Shown: positions 1-7,112 of the stretch, piece after piece
Layout: every line of letters starts with the position of its first letter
How positions within the stretch are numbered: position 1 is the first letter of the stretch
Assembly: GCA_007571095.1 (NCBI GenBank)
Contig: RKSB01000173.1
Location: 1-15,652 of the forward strand
Length of the DNA: 15,652 nt
Reading direction: 5' to 3'
DNA from: K189A clade bacterium
GTDB lineage: Bacteria; Pseudomonadota; Gammaproteobacteria; Pseudomonadales; Azotimanducaceae
Program-made: the position numbers and the translations under genes
The notes under the pieces: model-generated
Database searches by the model: none
Seen by the model: only the letters and a program-made list of their open reading frames with translations
What the model was told of the DNA's origin: nothing

Positions 1-3000
1 CCGCTCGATGATCCTCCGGCAGACCGAGGCGGACTCTGTCGCCGAAGACGGCTTTCAGATCATACAGGCAGTCATCGGTCGGTTGAATAGCCCAGCGGGA
101 GCCCAGCGTCAGGTCGGCGACCGCCTGTTTCGAGCAATAGTGGATACCCAGACGACAACCGTGGCCTCGGTGCTTGCGAAGTAGCTGCTCCAGTTGATTC
201 AGGTTGCCATTGGAATCCTGGTCTTCGTTCAGCACCAGATAGACTCCGGCATCGGCTCTGACCATCTCCGTTGAGCGCAGGCTGGTGGCTCTCATCCGTA
301 CATCGTCTGTGTAGTCGTCCGCCTCCATCTCACCGGTCAGGAATACCACCTGTTTTTCTTTTAACCACTGGCACTCTTCCAGCAACTCAGTGCCTATCGT
401 AATCTCGATTCGACCGCTGTCATCCTCCAGCAGGGCAAAAGCCATGCGATTGCCCTTTTTGGTCCATTGTTTGCGCAGGTCAACCACCAGGCCTGCGATG
501 GTCTTGTAATCGCCGGAAGCGGCTTTGCGTTTGCCCTTGCCTTTCGCCGCCTTCGACCCCGAAGAACGCTTTCTTAACTGAAGCCCGTCGCCGAATTTGA
601 GTTGGGCGATGGGCGTAACTCGGGCATGGCCCGTCTCCTGACTGTAGAGGCGAATCGGATGAGAACTCAGGTAGAGCCCCAGTGCTTCGTACTCGGCATC
701 GAGCAGCTGACGGTCTGACCAGGGCGTAACAGACTTGATCTGAACCTGTGAAGCATCGAACATATCCTCCTCGGCAAACAGGTCAACCAGTCCTTCGTTC
801 CGGTTACGCTGTTGCTGGTCGGCAAGGTGGGTTGTCTGCCCAAGGTGGGCCAGCAGAGTGGCTCGGTGGACTCTTGTTTCCGGAACATTCGACCCTGCCT
901 GCAGAGGCAGTGAGTCGAGCGCGCCTGACTTGATCAGTGCCTCCATGGACTTTTTGTTGCTTCGCTGGCCAATCTGCCGACTGCACAGGTCAAACAGATC
1001 TTTATAGGGAGACAGCCCGGCCTCCTTCGCCAAATCGTTGGCGGCACCTGTACCCACTCCCTTGATGCCTCCGAGGCCATAAAGAATGCTTTTGTTCTCG
1101 GGTACGACAAAGTGACGCTGGCTTTGGTTGACATCGGGAGAGGACACTTCCAGCCCCATCGCCGAACAGGCAAGCAGCAGCTTGGCCACTCTGTCGGTAT
1201 CCTGCATTTCCGCTGACAGGGTGGCGGCCATAAATTCGGCCGGATAATGACATTTCAGCCAGGCGGTTTGCCAGGCGATCAGTGCATAACCCACGGAATG
1301 GGACCGGTTGAAGCCATAGCCGGCAAATTCCAGCATCAATTCAAAGATTTTTTCGGCAACCTCCTTGTGAATGCCGTTTTGAACGGCACCTGCGACAAAT
1401 TTATCCTGCTGTTGCTGCATTTCCTCATGATCTTTTTTGCCCATTGCACGGCGCAGAGTGTCTGCATCACCCAGGCTGTAACCACCCAGGCGACGGGCGA
1501 TTTCCATCACCTGTTCCTGATAGACGATCACGCCATAGGTCTTTTTGAGTATCGGCTCAAGCCTGGCATCGAGAAGGCTTATTTTTTTACCATGCTTGCG
1601 TTTGGCAAACTCCTCGCTCATGCCTGACCCCAGAGGGCCGGGGCGATAGAGTGCTACCAGAGCGGCCATGTCCTCGAATTCACTCGGCTTGAGCTGGCCG
1701 ATCAGTTGCCGCATGCCTCGACTCTCAAGCTGAAAAACACCCTGAGTATCGGCCTTCTTGAGCTGGTCAAAGACAGCCGGGTCATCCAGCGGAATCTGGT
1801 CGATGGCGAGCTTTTGTTCGCCATCGGAGTGCCGTTCGTTGATCAGGTTTACCGCACGGTCAATGATGGTCAGGGTTCGAAGCCCGAGGAAATCGAACTT
1901 CACAAGCCCCACTGACTCGGCATCGTCCTTGTCAAACTGAATGAGCGTATTTTCGCCGCTGTCATCCAGCGTCAGAGGAACATAGTCGTTCAATGCACCG
2001 GGTGCGATCACGACGCCACCCGGATGCTTGCCACAGCTGCGGACACAGCCTTCAAGCTCAAGTGCCATGTCGAGAATCTCGGCGGCTTCCGGATCATTGT
2101 CCCTCAGGTCCCGCAGTTCCTTGTCCTTGCTCAAGGAACCCTTCAGGGTTGCATCCGGGCTGTGCGGAATCATTTTGGCCAGACGGTCGCCCAGACCATA
2201 GGGTTTGCCCAGCACTCGCGCAACATCCCGAATGGCCGCCCGAGCAGCCATGGTGTTGAAAGTGATGATCTGGGAGACGGTGTCTTTGCCGTAACGTTCG
2301 ACCACATGGTCAATAACCCGATCACGGCCGTCGATGCAGAAGTCAATGTCAATGTCGGGCATGGACTTGCGTTCCGGATTGAGAAATCGCTCGAAAAGCA
2401 GGCCGTATTTGATCGGGTCAAGGTCGGTAATGCCGAGTACATAGGCGACCAGCGAACCGGCACCCGAGCCTCGCGCCGGTCCCACGGGTACTCGGTTGTG
2501 TTTTGCCCAGTCAACAAACTCCATCACGATAAGGAAGTAGCCGGCGAAGCCCATGTCAACGATGACGCCGAGTTCAAATTCCAGACGTTGAAGGTATCGC
2601 TCCCGCTGCTCTTTCGATTGAGCCAGAAGTGCCTGGCAACGAAGCTCCAGCTTCGAATGGGTCAGCTTTTTGAGTATCTCCTCTTCTGACTGGCCGGTTT
2701 CGTCCTGATAGCTTGGCAGCAGATAGGTATCGTTACTGAAGCTGAAGCTGCACCGTCTGGCGATTTCGACCGAATTGGCGAGGGCACTCGGGCAGTCGTC
2801 GAACAGTTTGCGCATCTCTTTGGGCGACTTCATGTACTGCTCTTCGGTGTAGTGTCGAGAGCGATTGGGGTCGCTCAGTACAACGCCTTCCTGAATACAG
2901 ACTCGGGCCTCGTGAGCACCGAAATCCTGCCGTTGCAGAAAACAGACATCGTGAGTGGCAACCACCGGCATGGAATGCTCGGAAGCGAGTTGGACGGCTT

Positions 3001-3553
3001 GCTGAATGTAGGCTTCTTCGCCGTCGTGGCCGGTTCTCTGCAACTCTATGTAAAAACTGTTCGGCCAGTGGTCGGAACATCTGTTGAGCCAGTCGGCCGC
3101 CGCCTCGGCCTTGCCTGCACCAAGCAGCTGGCCCAGAGTGCTGTGGCGGCCACCGGAAAGCACCAGAAGCCCCTTGCCATAGACTGCAAACTGGCTTTCG
3201 TGAACAAGGTGGCTGCCGTCTTCAAGCGGTTTAAGGTGGGCTTCAGAGACCAGTTTGAGCAGGTTTCTGTATCCTTCCTGATTGCGAACAAGAAAGAGCA
3301 TCGGCCCGGCAGGCAGGTTCTCTGGCTGAACCGTCAACTCGCATGCAAAAATCGGCTTTATGCCTCTTTTGCAACAGGTCTTGTGGAACTTGATCGCAGC
3401 ATACAGGTTGTCCTTGTCGGCGAGTGCCAGTGCCGGCATACGGAGTTTGGCCGCCTGCCTGACCAGGTCATCTACCTTGGCCAGACCCTTGACGATAGAG
3501 AACTCGCTACGCACTCGAAGGTGTATGAAATCGAGAGAGGATTTCGATGGCAT
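1..3553 (-). CDS. dnaE: DNA polymerase III alpha subunit (3' end cut by window edge)
   Basis: This is the catalytic subunit of the replicative DNA polymerase. I read 1184 codons from the ATG at 3553 to the left edge with no in-frame stop. E. coli DnaE is 1160 residues, so only a few codons should be missing. The N-terminus (FIHLRVRSEFS) is the PHP domain; Arg stands where the second metal-binding His of active PHP domains would be, so its phosphoesterase site is probably dead. The three catalytic aspartates are D400 and D402 (motif PDIDIDF) and D554 (VKFDFLGL), matching E. coli 401, 403 and 555. LVDLF at 922-926 matches the position of the beta-clamp motif. A Lys-rich stretch near 987-1010 precedes the OB fold. 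It lies 35 bp after rnhB, as the last visible gene of the minus-strand cluster. Confidence 0.97.
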   Translation of the reverse strand, partial: MPSKSSLDFIHLRVRSEFSIVKGLAKVDDLVRQAAKLRMPALALADKDNLYAAIKFHKTCCKRGIKPIFACELTVQPENLPAGPMLFLVRNQEGYRNLLKLVSEAHLKPLEDGSHLVHESQFAVYGKGLLVLSGGRHSTLGQLLGAGKAEAAADWLNRCSDHWPNSFYIELQRTGHDGEEAYIQQAVQLASEHSMPVVATHDVCFLQRQDFGAHEARVCIQEGVVLSDPNRSRHYTEEQYMKSPKEMRKLFDDCPSALANSVEIARRCSFSFSNDTYLLPSYQDETGQSEEEILKKLTHSKLELRCQALLAQSKEQRERYLQRLEFELGVIVDMGFAGYFLIVMEFVDWAKHNRVPVGPARGSGAGSLVAYVLGITDLDPIKYGLLFERFLNPERKSMPDIDIDFCIDGRDRVIDHVVERYGKDTVSQIITFNTMAARAAIRDVARVLGKPYGLGDRLAKMIPHSPDATLKGSLSKDKELRDLRDNDPEAAEILDMALELEGCVRSCGKHPGGVVIAPGALNDYVPLTLDDSGENTLIQFDKDDAESVGLVKFDFLGLRTLTIIDRAVNLINERHSDGEQKLAIDQIPLDDPAVFDQLKKADTQGVFQLESRGMRQLIGQLKPSEFEDMAALVALYRPGPLGSGMSEEFAKRKHGKKISLLDARLEPILKKTYGVIVYQEQVMEIARRLGGYSLGDADTLRRAMGKKDHEEMQQQQDKFVAGAVQNGIHKEVAEKIFELMLEFAGYGFNRSHSVGYALIAWQTAWLKCHYPAEFMAATLSAEMQDTDRVAKLLLACSAMGLEVSSPDVNQSQRHFVVPENKSILYGLGGIKGVGTGAANDLAKEAGLSPYKDLFDLCSRQIGQRSNKKSMEALIKSGALDSLPLQAGSNVPETRVHRATLLAHLGQTTHLADQQQRNRNEGLVDLFAEEDMFDASQVQIKSVTPWSDRQLLDAEYEALGLYLSSHPIRLYSQETGHARVTPIAQLKFGDGLQLRKRSSGSKAAKGKGKRKAASGDYKTIAGLVVDLRKQWTKKGNRMAFALLEDDSGRIEITIGTELLEECQWLKEKQVVFLTGEMEADDYTDDVRMRATSLRSTEMVRADAGVYLVLNEDQDSNGNLNQLEQLLRKHRGHGCRLGIHYCSKQAVADLTLGSRWAIQPTDDCLYDLKAVFGDRVRLGLPEDHRA

Positions 3554-3588
3554 GGCGGCTCTTCAGAAGGTTGGAGTCGAGGAATTAC

Positions 3589-4188
3589 TCATTCTAACTT
3601 AAAGGCCATTCGACTCTTGAGCAATCGCTTGACCGGCGCGAAGGATCGCCGATGAAGAGGCGTTGGACCGAGTCGCTCGAGGGCTTCCAGATGGGCGGAA
3701 GTGGCGTAGCCCTTGTGCCGACAAAGGCCATAGCCGGAATAGTTGTTTTCTTGTGCTTCCAGATGGGCATCGCGGCTGACCTTGGCCAGAATGGAGGCGG
3801 CGGCAATTTCGGCAAACAGCTTGTCGCCGCCGACTATGGCGACGGTTGGCCAGGGTACTGACGGTACCTTGTCGCCGTCTACTCGAACAAGTGTCGGCTT
3901 CCTCTTCAGTGCCATCAGTGCCCGCTGCATCGCAAGCAGGGTGGCCTGCAGGATATTGAGCCGGTCGATCTCGTGGTGGCTTGCCGAAGCCACTGCCCAG
4001 GCCAGAGCCTGTTCCTTGATGGTTTGAGAGACTCGGCTACGAACAGCGGGAGTCAGCTTTTTTGAGTCCTGAATGCCGGGCGGTGGTGGTGAGTCGGGAT
4101 CGAGGATCACGGCGGCCGCCATCACCGGCCCGAACAGTGCTCCCCTGCCCGCTTCATCCACGCCGGCGATTCGACTCAAAGGCATCAC
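3589..4188 (-). CDS. rnhB: Ribonuclease HII
   Basis: This enzyme removes ribonucleotides and RNA:DNA hybrids from DNA in the cytoplasm. At 199 residues it is the usual family length. The DEDD catalytic set is visible: D11 and E12 in GVDEAGRG, D104 in VRVDG and D122 in GGD, with the same 18-residue spacing between the last two as in E. coli. The conserved SILAKVSRD segment follows. A GTG at 4188 is followed at once by ATG at 4185. A GGAG core lies directly upstream, so either could be the start. It sits 23 bp after fabZ and 35 bp before dnaE. In related bacteria lpxA and lpxB lie between fabZ and rnhB; here they are absent. Confidence 0.96.
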   Translation of the reverse strand: MMPLSRIAGVDEAGRGALFGPVMAAAVILDPDSPPPPGIQDSKKLTPAVRSRVSQTIKEQALAWAVASASHHEIDRLNILQATLLAMQRALMALKRKPTLVRVDGDKVPSVPWPTVAIVGGDKLFAEIAAASILAKVSRDAHLEAQENNYSGYGLCRHKGYATSAHLEALERLGPTPLHRRSFAPVKRLLKSRMAFKLE

Positions 4189-4211
4189 TCCGTCAGGAAA
4201 AAGCGGACTGT

Positions 4212-4658
4212 TCAGGGACGCGCGCAGATGATTTCAGCACTGCAGGCCAGTTCGCCTTCTACCGTGGCAGTGGTCTTGTGCTTCATGATTCTCGATTTGA
4301 TGCTGAGAGCTTCGGCTTTCAGGGTAAGGGTGTCGCCAGGTACGACCATTCTGCGAAAGCGAGCCTTGTCGATGCCGGCCAGAAAGAACATGGGTGCATC
4401 CTCGGCGGCTTCGGTGGCCACTGACTGGATGGTTAAAAGGCCGGCGGTCTGAGCCAGTGCCTCGATGATGAGAACGCCGGGCATCACCGACTGTTGCGGA
4501 AAATGTCCGCTGAAGAAGGGTTCGTTGACGGTAACATTTTTAAGTGCGGTGAGGGTTTTCCCCGGCACAACGGAAAGGACTCTGTCAACCAGCAGAAAGG
4601 GATAACGATGAGGCAGACACGAGCGAATTTGCTCGATCGTCATCACAGGCTCGGGCAT
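4212..4658 (-). CDS. fabZ: 3-hydroxyacyl-ACP dehydratase FabZ
   Basis: FabZ dehydrates 3-hydroxyacyl-ACP in the elongation cycle of type II fatty acid synthesis. The 148-residue protein has the single hot-dog fold pattern, with catalytic His52 in SGHFP and Glu66 in IIEALAQ (E. coli H54 and E68). The PHRYPFLLVDR segment near the N-terminus is also diagnostic. The start at 4658 lies 11 bp after the skp stop; a second Met at residue 6 is possible. In most gammaproteobacteria FabZ sits between lpxD and lpxA, where it competes with LpxA for 3-hydroxyacyl-ACP. Both neighbours are missing here, so in this locus it serves fatty acid synthesis alone. Confidence 0.97.
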   Translation of the reverse strand: MPEPVMTIEQIRSCLPHRYPFLLVDRVLSVVPGKTLTALKNVTVNEPFFSGHFPQQSVMPGVLIIEALAQTAGLLTIQSVATEAAEDAPMFFLAGIDKARFRRMVVPGDTLTLKAEALSIKSRIMKHKTTATVEGELACSAEIICARP

Positions 4659-4669
4659 CGACTGCTGCC

Positions 4670-5179
4670 TTAGAGGTTGTTGAGTTTTTCAGTCGCCTTG
4701 CGAGTGATGTCACGAAGAGGATTTACGTAAAACACCGCCTGCCTGTTGAAGTAAAGCACCGCATCGTAGGACTCCAGAGCAATCAGGTCCTCGACGACCT
4801 CTTCCAGACGAGGGGCAAATTTCTCGAGCAGACGTTGAACTTCCTGCTGCTGAATCTGCTGCAACAACTGTAGCTGGCCATCGCGACGCGCACGCTTGGC
4901 CCGAATATCGGAAACAAGCAACTGCCTTTGCGATTCACTCAGGATGGCCTCCTCTTTTTGCAGGCGATTCTGCAAAGCCTCCATCTCGTCATTCAGGGCT
5001 TTCACCGAGTCCAGCTGAGGCTTGAGTTCCTCTTCCAGATCCTCGGTAAATTCTTTGGCTTCATCGGTTTCAAGGATGGCTTTGTTGGCGTCAAGAAAGA
5101 CGATGTTCAGTTCTGCAACCGCTGCAGACGGAACCAGACTCACCAGCAGGAGAACAAGCCATAATTTTCGGGCAACCAT
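4670..5179 (-). CDS. skp: Periplasmic chaperone Skp (OmpH family)
   Basis: Skp is a trimeric periplasmic chaperone that carries unfolded outer-membrane proteins to the Bam complex. I place the start at 5179, giving 169 residues, because a GAGGAAG ribosome site lies just upstream and the protein then opens with a classical signal peptide: MVARK, a Leu/Val core, and a likely cleavage after AVA at about residue 22. The frame is open for 28 more codons upstream, but that extension is not signal-like. The mature part has a short beta start (ELNIVFLDANKAI), long charged coiled-coil arms (about residues 40-135) and a returning beta end (DAVLYFNRQAVFYVNP). By my count the mature protein is acidic (about 30 Asp/Glu to 20 Lys/Arg), while E. 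coli Skp is strongly basic. Skp normally follows bamA; here it follows map. Identity rests on architecture and context. Confidence 0.9.
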   Translation of the reverse strand: MVARKLWLVLLLVSLVPSAAVAELNIVFLDANKAILETDEAKEFTEDLEEELKPQLDSVKALNDEMEALQNRLQKEEAILSESQRQLLVSDIRAKRARRDGQLQLLQQIQQQEVQRLLEKFAPRLEEVVEDLIALESYDAVLYFNRQAVFYVNPLRDITRKATEKLNNL

Positions 5180-5310
5180 ACTACTTCCTCTTAAAACTTT
5201 TTGAAAACAGAAAAAACGCATCTTTCGGCAGGCGAAAAACGAGTCGCATTTGAGCCATGACAAGCTGAAGAGGGGCTAGCATACTCCAAGAACCGATTTT
5301 TCGCAGTATT
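5180..5310 (-). other. map–skp spacer, likely rearrangement junction
   Basis: These 131 bp separate the map stop from the skp start. The part nearest skp is A/T-rich, with runs of A and T on the minus strand around 5195-5235. I see no convincing hairpin with a T-tract and no clear -35/-10 pair. The spacer joins map to skp, two genes not usually adjacent, so one end of the inferred inversion should fall here. Any remaining skp promoter would also be here. That is inference from gene order. Confidence 0.4.
5184..5190 (-). promoter_or_regulatory. Ribosome binding site deciding the skp start
   Basis: The minus strand reads GAGGAAGTAGTATG, a strong Shine-Dalgarno core about four bases before the ATG at 5179. 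This favours 5179 over the in-frame upstream ATG at 5263. Confidence 0.75.
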
Positions 5311-6138
5311 TCAGGCCGAAGCCGTCTGAAAAAGCGAATCTCGACCATTCAGATCAGCCTCCTCATCGCGCCGAGTCAGTACCTCACAACCCGTGCCTGT
5401 TACCAGTAGAGTGTGCTCCCACTGGGCCGTCAGCTTGTGATCTCGAGTAACGATAGTCCACTGATCCGGCAGGGTACGGACCTCGGCACTCCCTGCATTG
5501 ATCATCGGCTCTATGGTGAAGGTCATGCCGGCCTCAAGCCTGAGGCCGGTGTTTCGGCGGCCGTAATGGAGTACCTGAGGAGGCTCATGGAAACCCAGGC
5601 CGATACCGTGACCGCACAATTCTCGAACAACCGAAAAATGATGACCCTCGGCGTGCCTTTGAATGGCATGGCCTATGTCGCCAAGCATGGCCCCCGGCCT
5701 GACCTCGGCAATGCCCAGATAGAGGCATTCCTGAGTCACCTCAACCAGACGACGAGCCAGCACCGAAGGCTTGCCGACAAAGAACATCTTGGAAGTATCG
5801 CCGTGATAACCGTCCTTGATGACCGTAACATCTATATTCAGAATGTCGCCGTTTTTGAGCTTGCGGCTGTCGCTTGGAATGCCGTGACAGACGACATGAT
5901 TCAGGGAAGTGCAGATAGATGCCGGAAAGGGTGGTTGTGCTGGTGATGGCTGGTAGTTCAGAGGTGCCGGAATACACTGCTGCTCGTCTGTAATGTAATC
6001 GTGGCAGATGCGATTCAGTTCGCCTGTGGTCACACCGGCCTGAACATGTGGCTCAATCATGGTCAGCACTTCGGCGGCCAGGCGACCGGCGATGCGCATT
6101 TTTTCAACGGCCTGGGTGTCCTTGAGAGTAACCTGCAT
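5311..6138 (-). CDS. map: Methionine aminopeptidase, type I
   Basis: MetAP removes the initiator methionine from new proteins and needs two metal ions. All five ligands are present: D103 (NIDVTV), D114 (YHGDTSKMF), H177 (CGHGIG), E210 (FTIEPMI) and E241 (WEHTLLV). The substrate-contacting His85 lies in VVCHGIP. The protein has 275 residues, slightly longer than E. coli (264). The extra length comes from a Pro-rich insert near residues 61-72 and a longer C-terminus. The start at 6138 follows a weak CGGAA ribosome site. It faces away from rpsB, the usual arrangement in gammaproteobacteria. Unusually, skp, fabZ, rnhB and dnaE follow it on the same strand, so the map promoter may help transcribe them. 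Confidence 0.97.
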   Translation of the reverse strand: MQVTLKDTQAVEKMRIAGRLAAEVLTMIEPHVQAGVTTGELNRICHDYITDEQQCIPAPLNYQPSPAQPPFPASICTSLNHVVCHGIPSDSRKLKNGDILNIDVTVIKDGYHGDTSKMFFVGKPSVLARRLVEVTQECLYLGIAEVRPGAMLGDIGHAIQRHAEGHHFSVVRELCGHGIGLGFHEPPQVLHYGRRNTGLRLEAGMTFTIEPMINAGSAEVRTLPDQWTIVTRDHKLTAQWEHTLLVTGTGCEVLTRRDEEADLNGRDSLFQTASA

Positions 6139-6182
6139 GGTTTCCGTGAAAAAAGACCTGTATGAGAGTTGATAAAGGTTTC

Positions 6183-6188
6183 AGTATA
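6183..6188 (-). promoter_or_regulatory. Candidate -10 element for map
   Basis: The minus strand reads TATACT, five of six matches to the sigma-70 -10 consensus, about 45 bases upstream of the map start. No good -35 lies at the right distance. It overlaps the region holding the rpsB promoter candidate, so the two divergent promoters may interfere. Confidence 0.3.
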
Positions 6189-6199
6189 GCCCCTTTTTG

Positions 6200-6208
6200 T
6201 GGTATAAA
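6200..6208 (+). promoter_or_regulatory. Extended -10 promoter candidate for rpsB–tsf
   Basis: The sequence TGGTATAAA has the TGn extension followed by TATAAA, an extended -10 pattern of the sigma-70 type. A -35 match upstream is poor, which extended -10 promoters tolerate. Transcription would start near 6214, leaving about 140 nt of leader before rpsB. Confidence 0.45.
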
Positions 6209-6213
6209 TGTGT

Positions 6214-6353
6214 CCGCTCAAAATTCGGGTGGGCAAAAACCAGCACTCTCTCCGGCCAGTCCTCGGCAAGGCAAGGCAACCAAAAACAGATGCATAACCT
6301 TCTATTCATCACCACACTACTTATCACCAAACTGCAACGGCAACATTTCTGTC
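6214..6353 (+). promoter_or_regulatory. rpsB mRNA leader, possible S2 autoregulatory region
   Basis: The leader between the predicted transcription start and the rpsB start is about 140 nt. It has short G/C-rich segments (for example around 6226-6285) and an unstructured-looking A/C-rich end, with no plain Shine-Dalgarno sequence. In E. coli the rpsB leader is a conserved structure by which S2 represses its own operon. I could not fold this sequence, so equivalence is inferred from position only. Confidence 0.3.
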
Positions 6354-7112
6354 GTGGTTGAAATGCGCGACATGCTCAAGGCGGGTGTACACCTCGGCCA
6401 CCACACTCGCTACTGGAACCCCAAGATGCGGCCCTTTATATACGCCGCCCATCACAAGTTGCACATTATCGATCTGGAAAAGACGCTGGTTCACCTGGAA
6501 GAAGCCTGCCGAGTCGCTCGCAAAATGGCGGTACGAGGCGAAACCATTCTCTTCGTCGGGACCAAACGAACTGCCAGAAAATGCACTCAAGAACAGGCCC
6601 TCCGTTGCGGCATGCCCTACATCAACGTGCGTTGGCTGGGGGGTATGCTCACCAACTACAGAACCATTCGGCAGTCGGTCGGCCGGCTTGAGTATCTGGA
6701 GAAGCAGGCCGAGGATGGTACCTTCGACAAACTGACCAAAAAAGAAGCACTTGGCCGACAAAGGCAAATTCACAAGCTTCATCGGGCGGTGGGCGGAATC
6801 AAGGACATGCATGGCCCGCCCAACGCGCTCTTTGTACTGGATGTCCGGCACGAAAAGATAGCAGTCACCGAAGCCTCTCGACTGGGTATTCCGATCATAG
6901 GCGTGGTAGATACAAACTCAGATCCCGACAGGATTGATTATGTTATCCCCGGCAATGACGACTCCTTCATGTCGGCAGAACTCTACACTCGAACGCTGGC
7001 CAATGCGATTATCGAAGGCCGCACCGAAAGGGATTCGATAACGGCCCAGAACCAGGATTCGGCAGAGTCGACAACGGATTTGAAGCTGGACATGGGTAAG
7101 GTGGTCTCATGA
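6354..7112 (+). CDS. rpsB: 30S ribosomal protein S2
   Basis: S2 is a late-assembling protein of the small ribosomal subunit needed to dock S1. Family landmarks are MRDMLKAGVHLGH, RYWNPKM, FVGTKR, WLGGMLTN, DGTFDKLTKKEAL and IPIIGVVDTNSDP. I choose the GTG at 6354, which gives MVEMRDML and 252 residues, close to the usual N-terminus (E. coli S2 has 241). The ATG at 6363 is the alternative. The frame stays open back to 6162, but that part does not resemble S2. There is a tail of about 20 residues after the conserved core. Arg codons are mixed (CGA 6, CGG 5, CGC 4, AGG 3, CGT 2, AGA 2), far from the strong bias usual in ribosomal genes. The stop overlaps the tsf start by 4 bp. Confidence 0.95.
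   Translation: MVEMRDMLKAGVHLGHHTRYWNPKMRPFIYAAHHKLHIIDLEKTLVHLEEACRVARKMAVRGETILFVGTKRTARKCTQEQALRCGMPYINVRWLGGMLTNYRTIRQSVGRLEYLEKQAEDGTFDKLTKKEALGRQRQIHKLHRAVGGIKDMHGPPNALFVLDVRHEKIAVTEASRLGIPIIGVVDTNSDPDRIDYVIPGNDDSFMSAELYTRTLANAIIEGRTERDSITAQNQDSAESTTDLKLDMGKVVS

Noticed and set aside
2024..3655. Long plus-strand open frames (221 and 267 codons) opposite dnaE
   Set aside because: They lie antisense to an unbroken dnaE with all catalytic residues, and their translations resemble no family.
5180..5263. Longer skp start at 5263
   Set aside because: It would put 28 Cys/Phe/Lys-rich residues before a normal signal peptide, and the strong ribosome site favours 5179.
6162..6353. N-terminal extension of rpsB from an ATG at 6162
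   Set aside because: The extra residues do not resemble S2 and would overlap the promoter candidate. Homology begins at MRDML.
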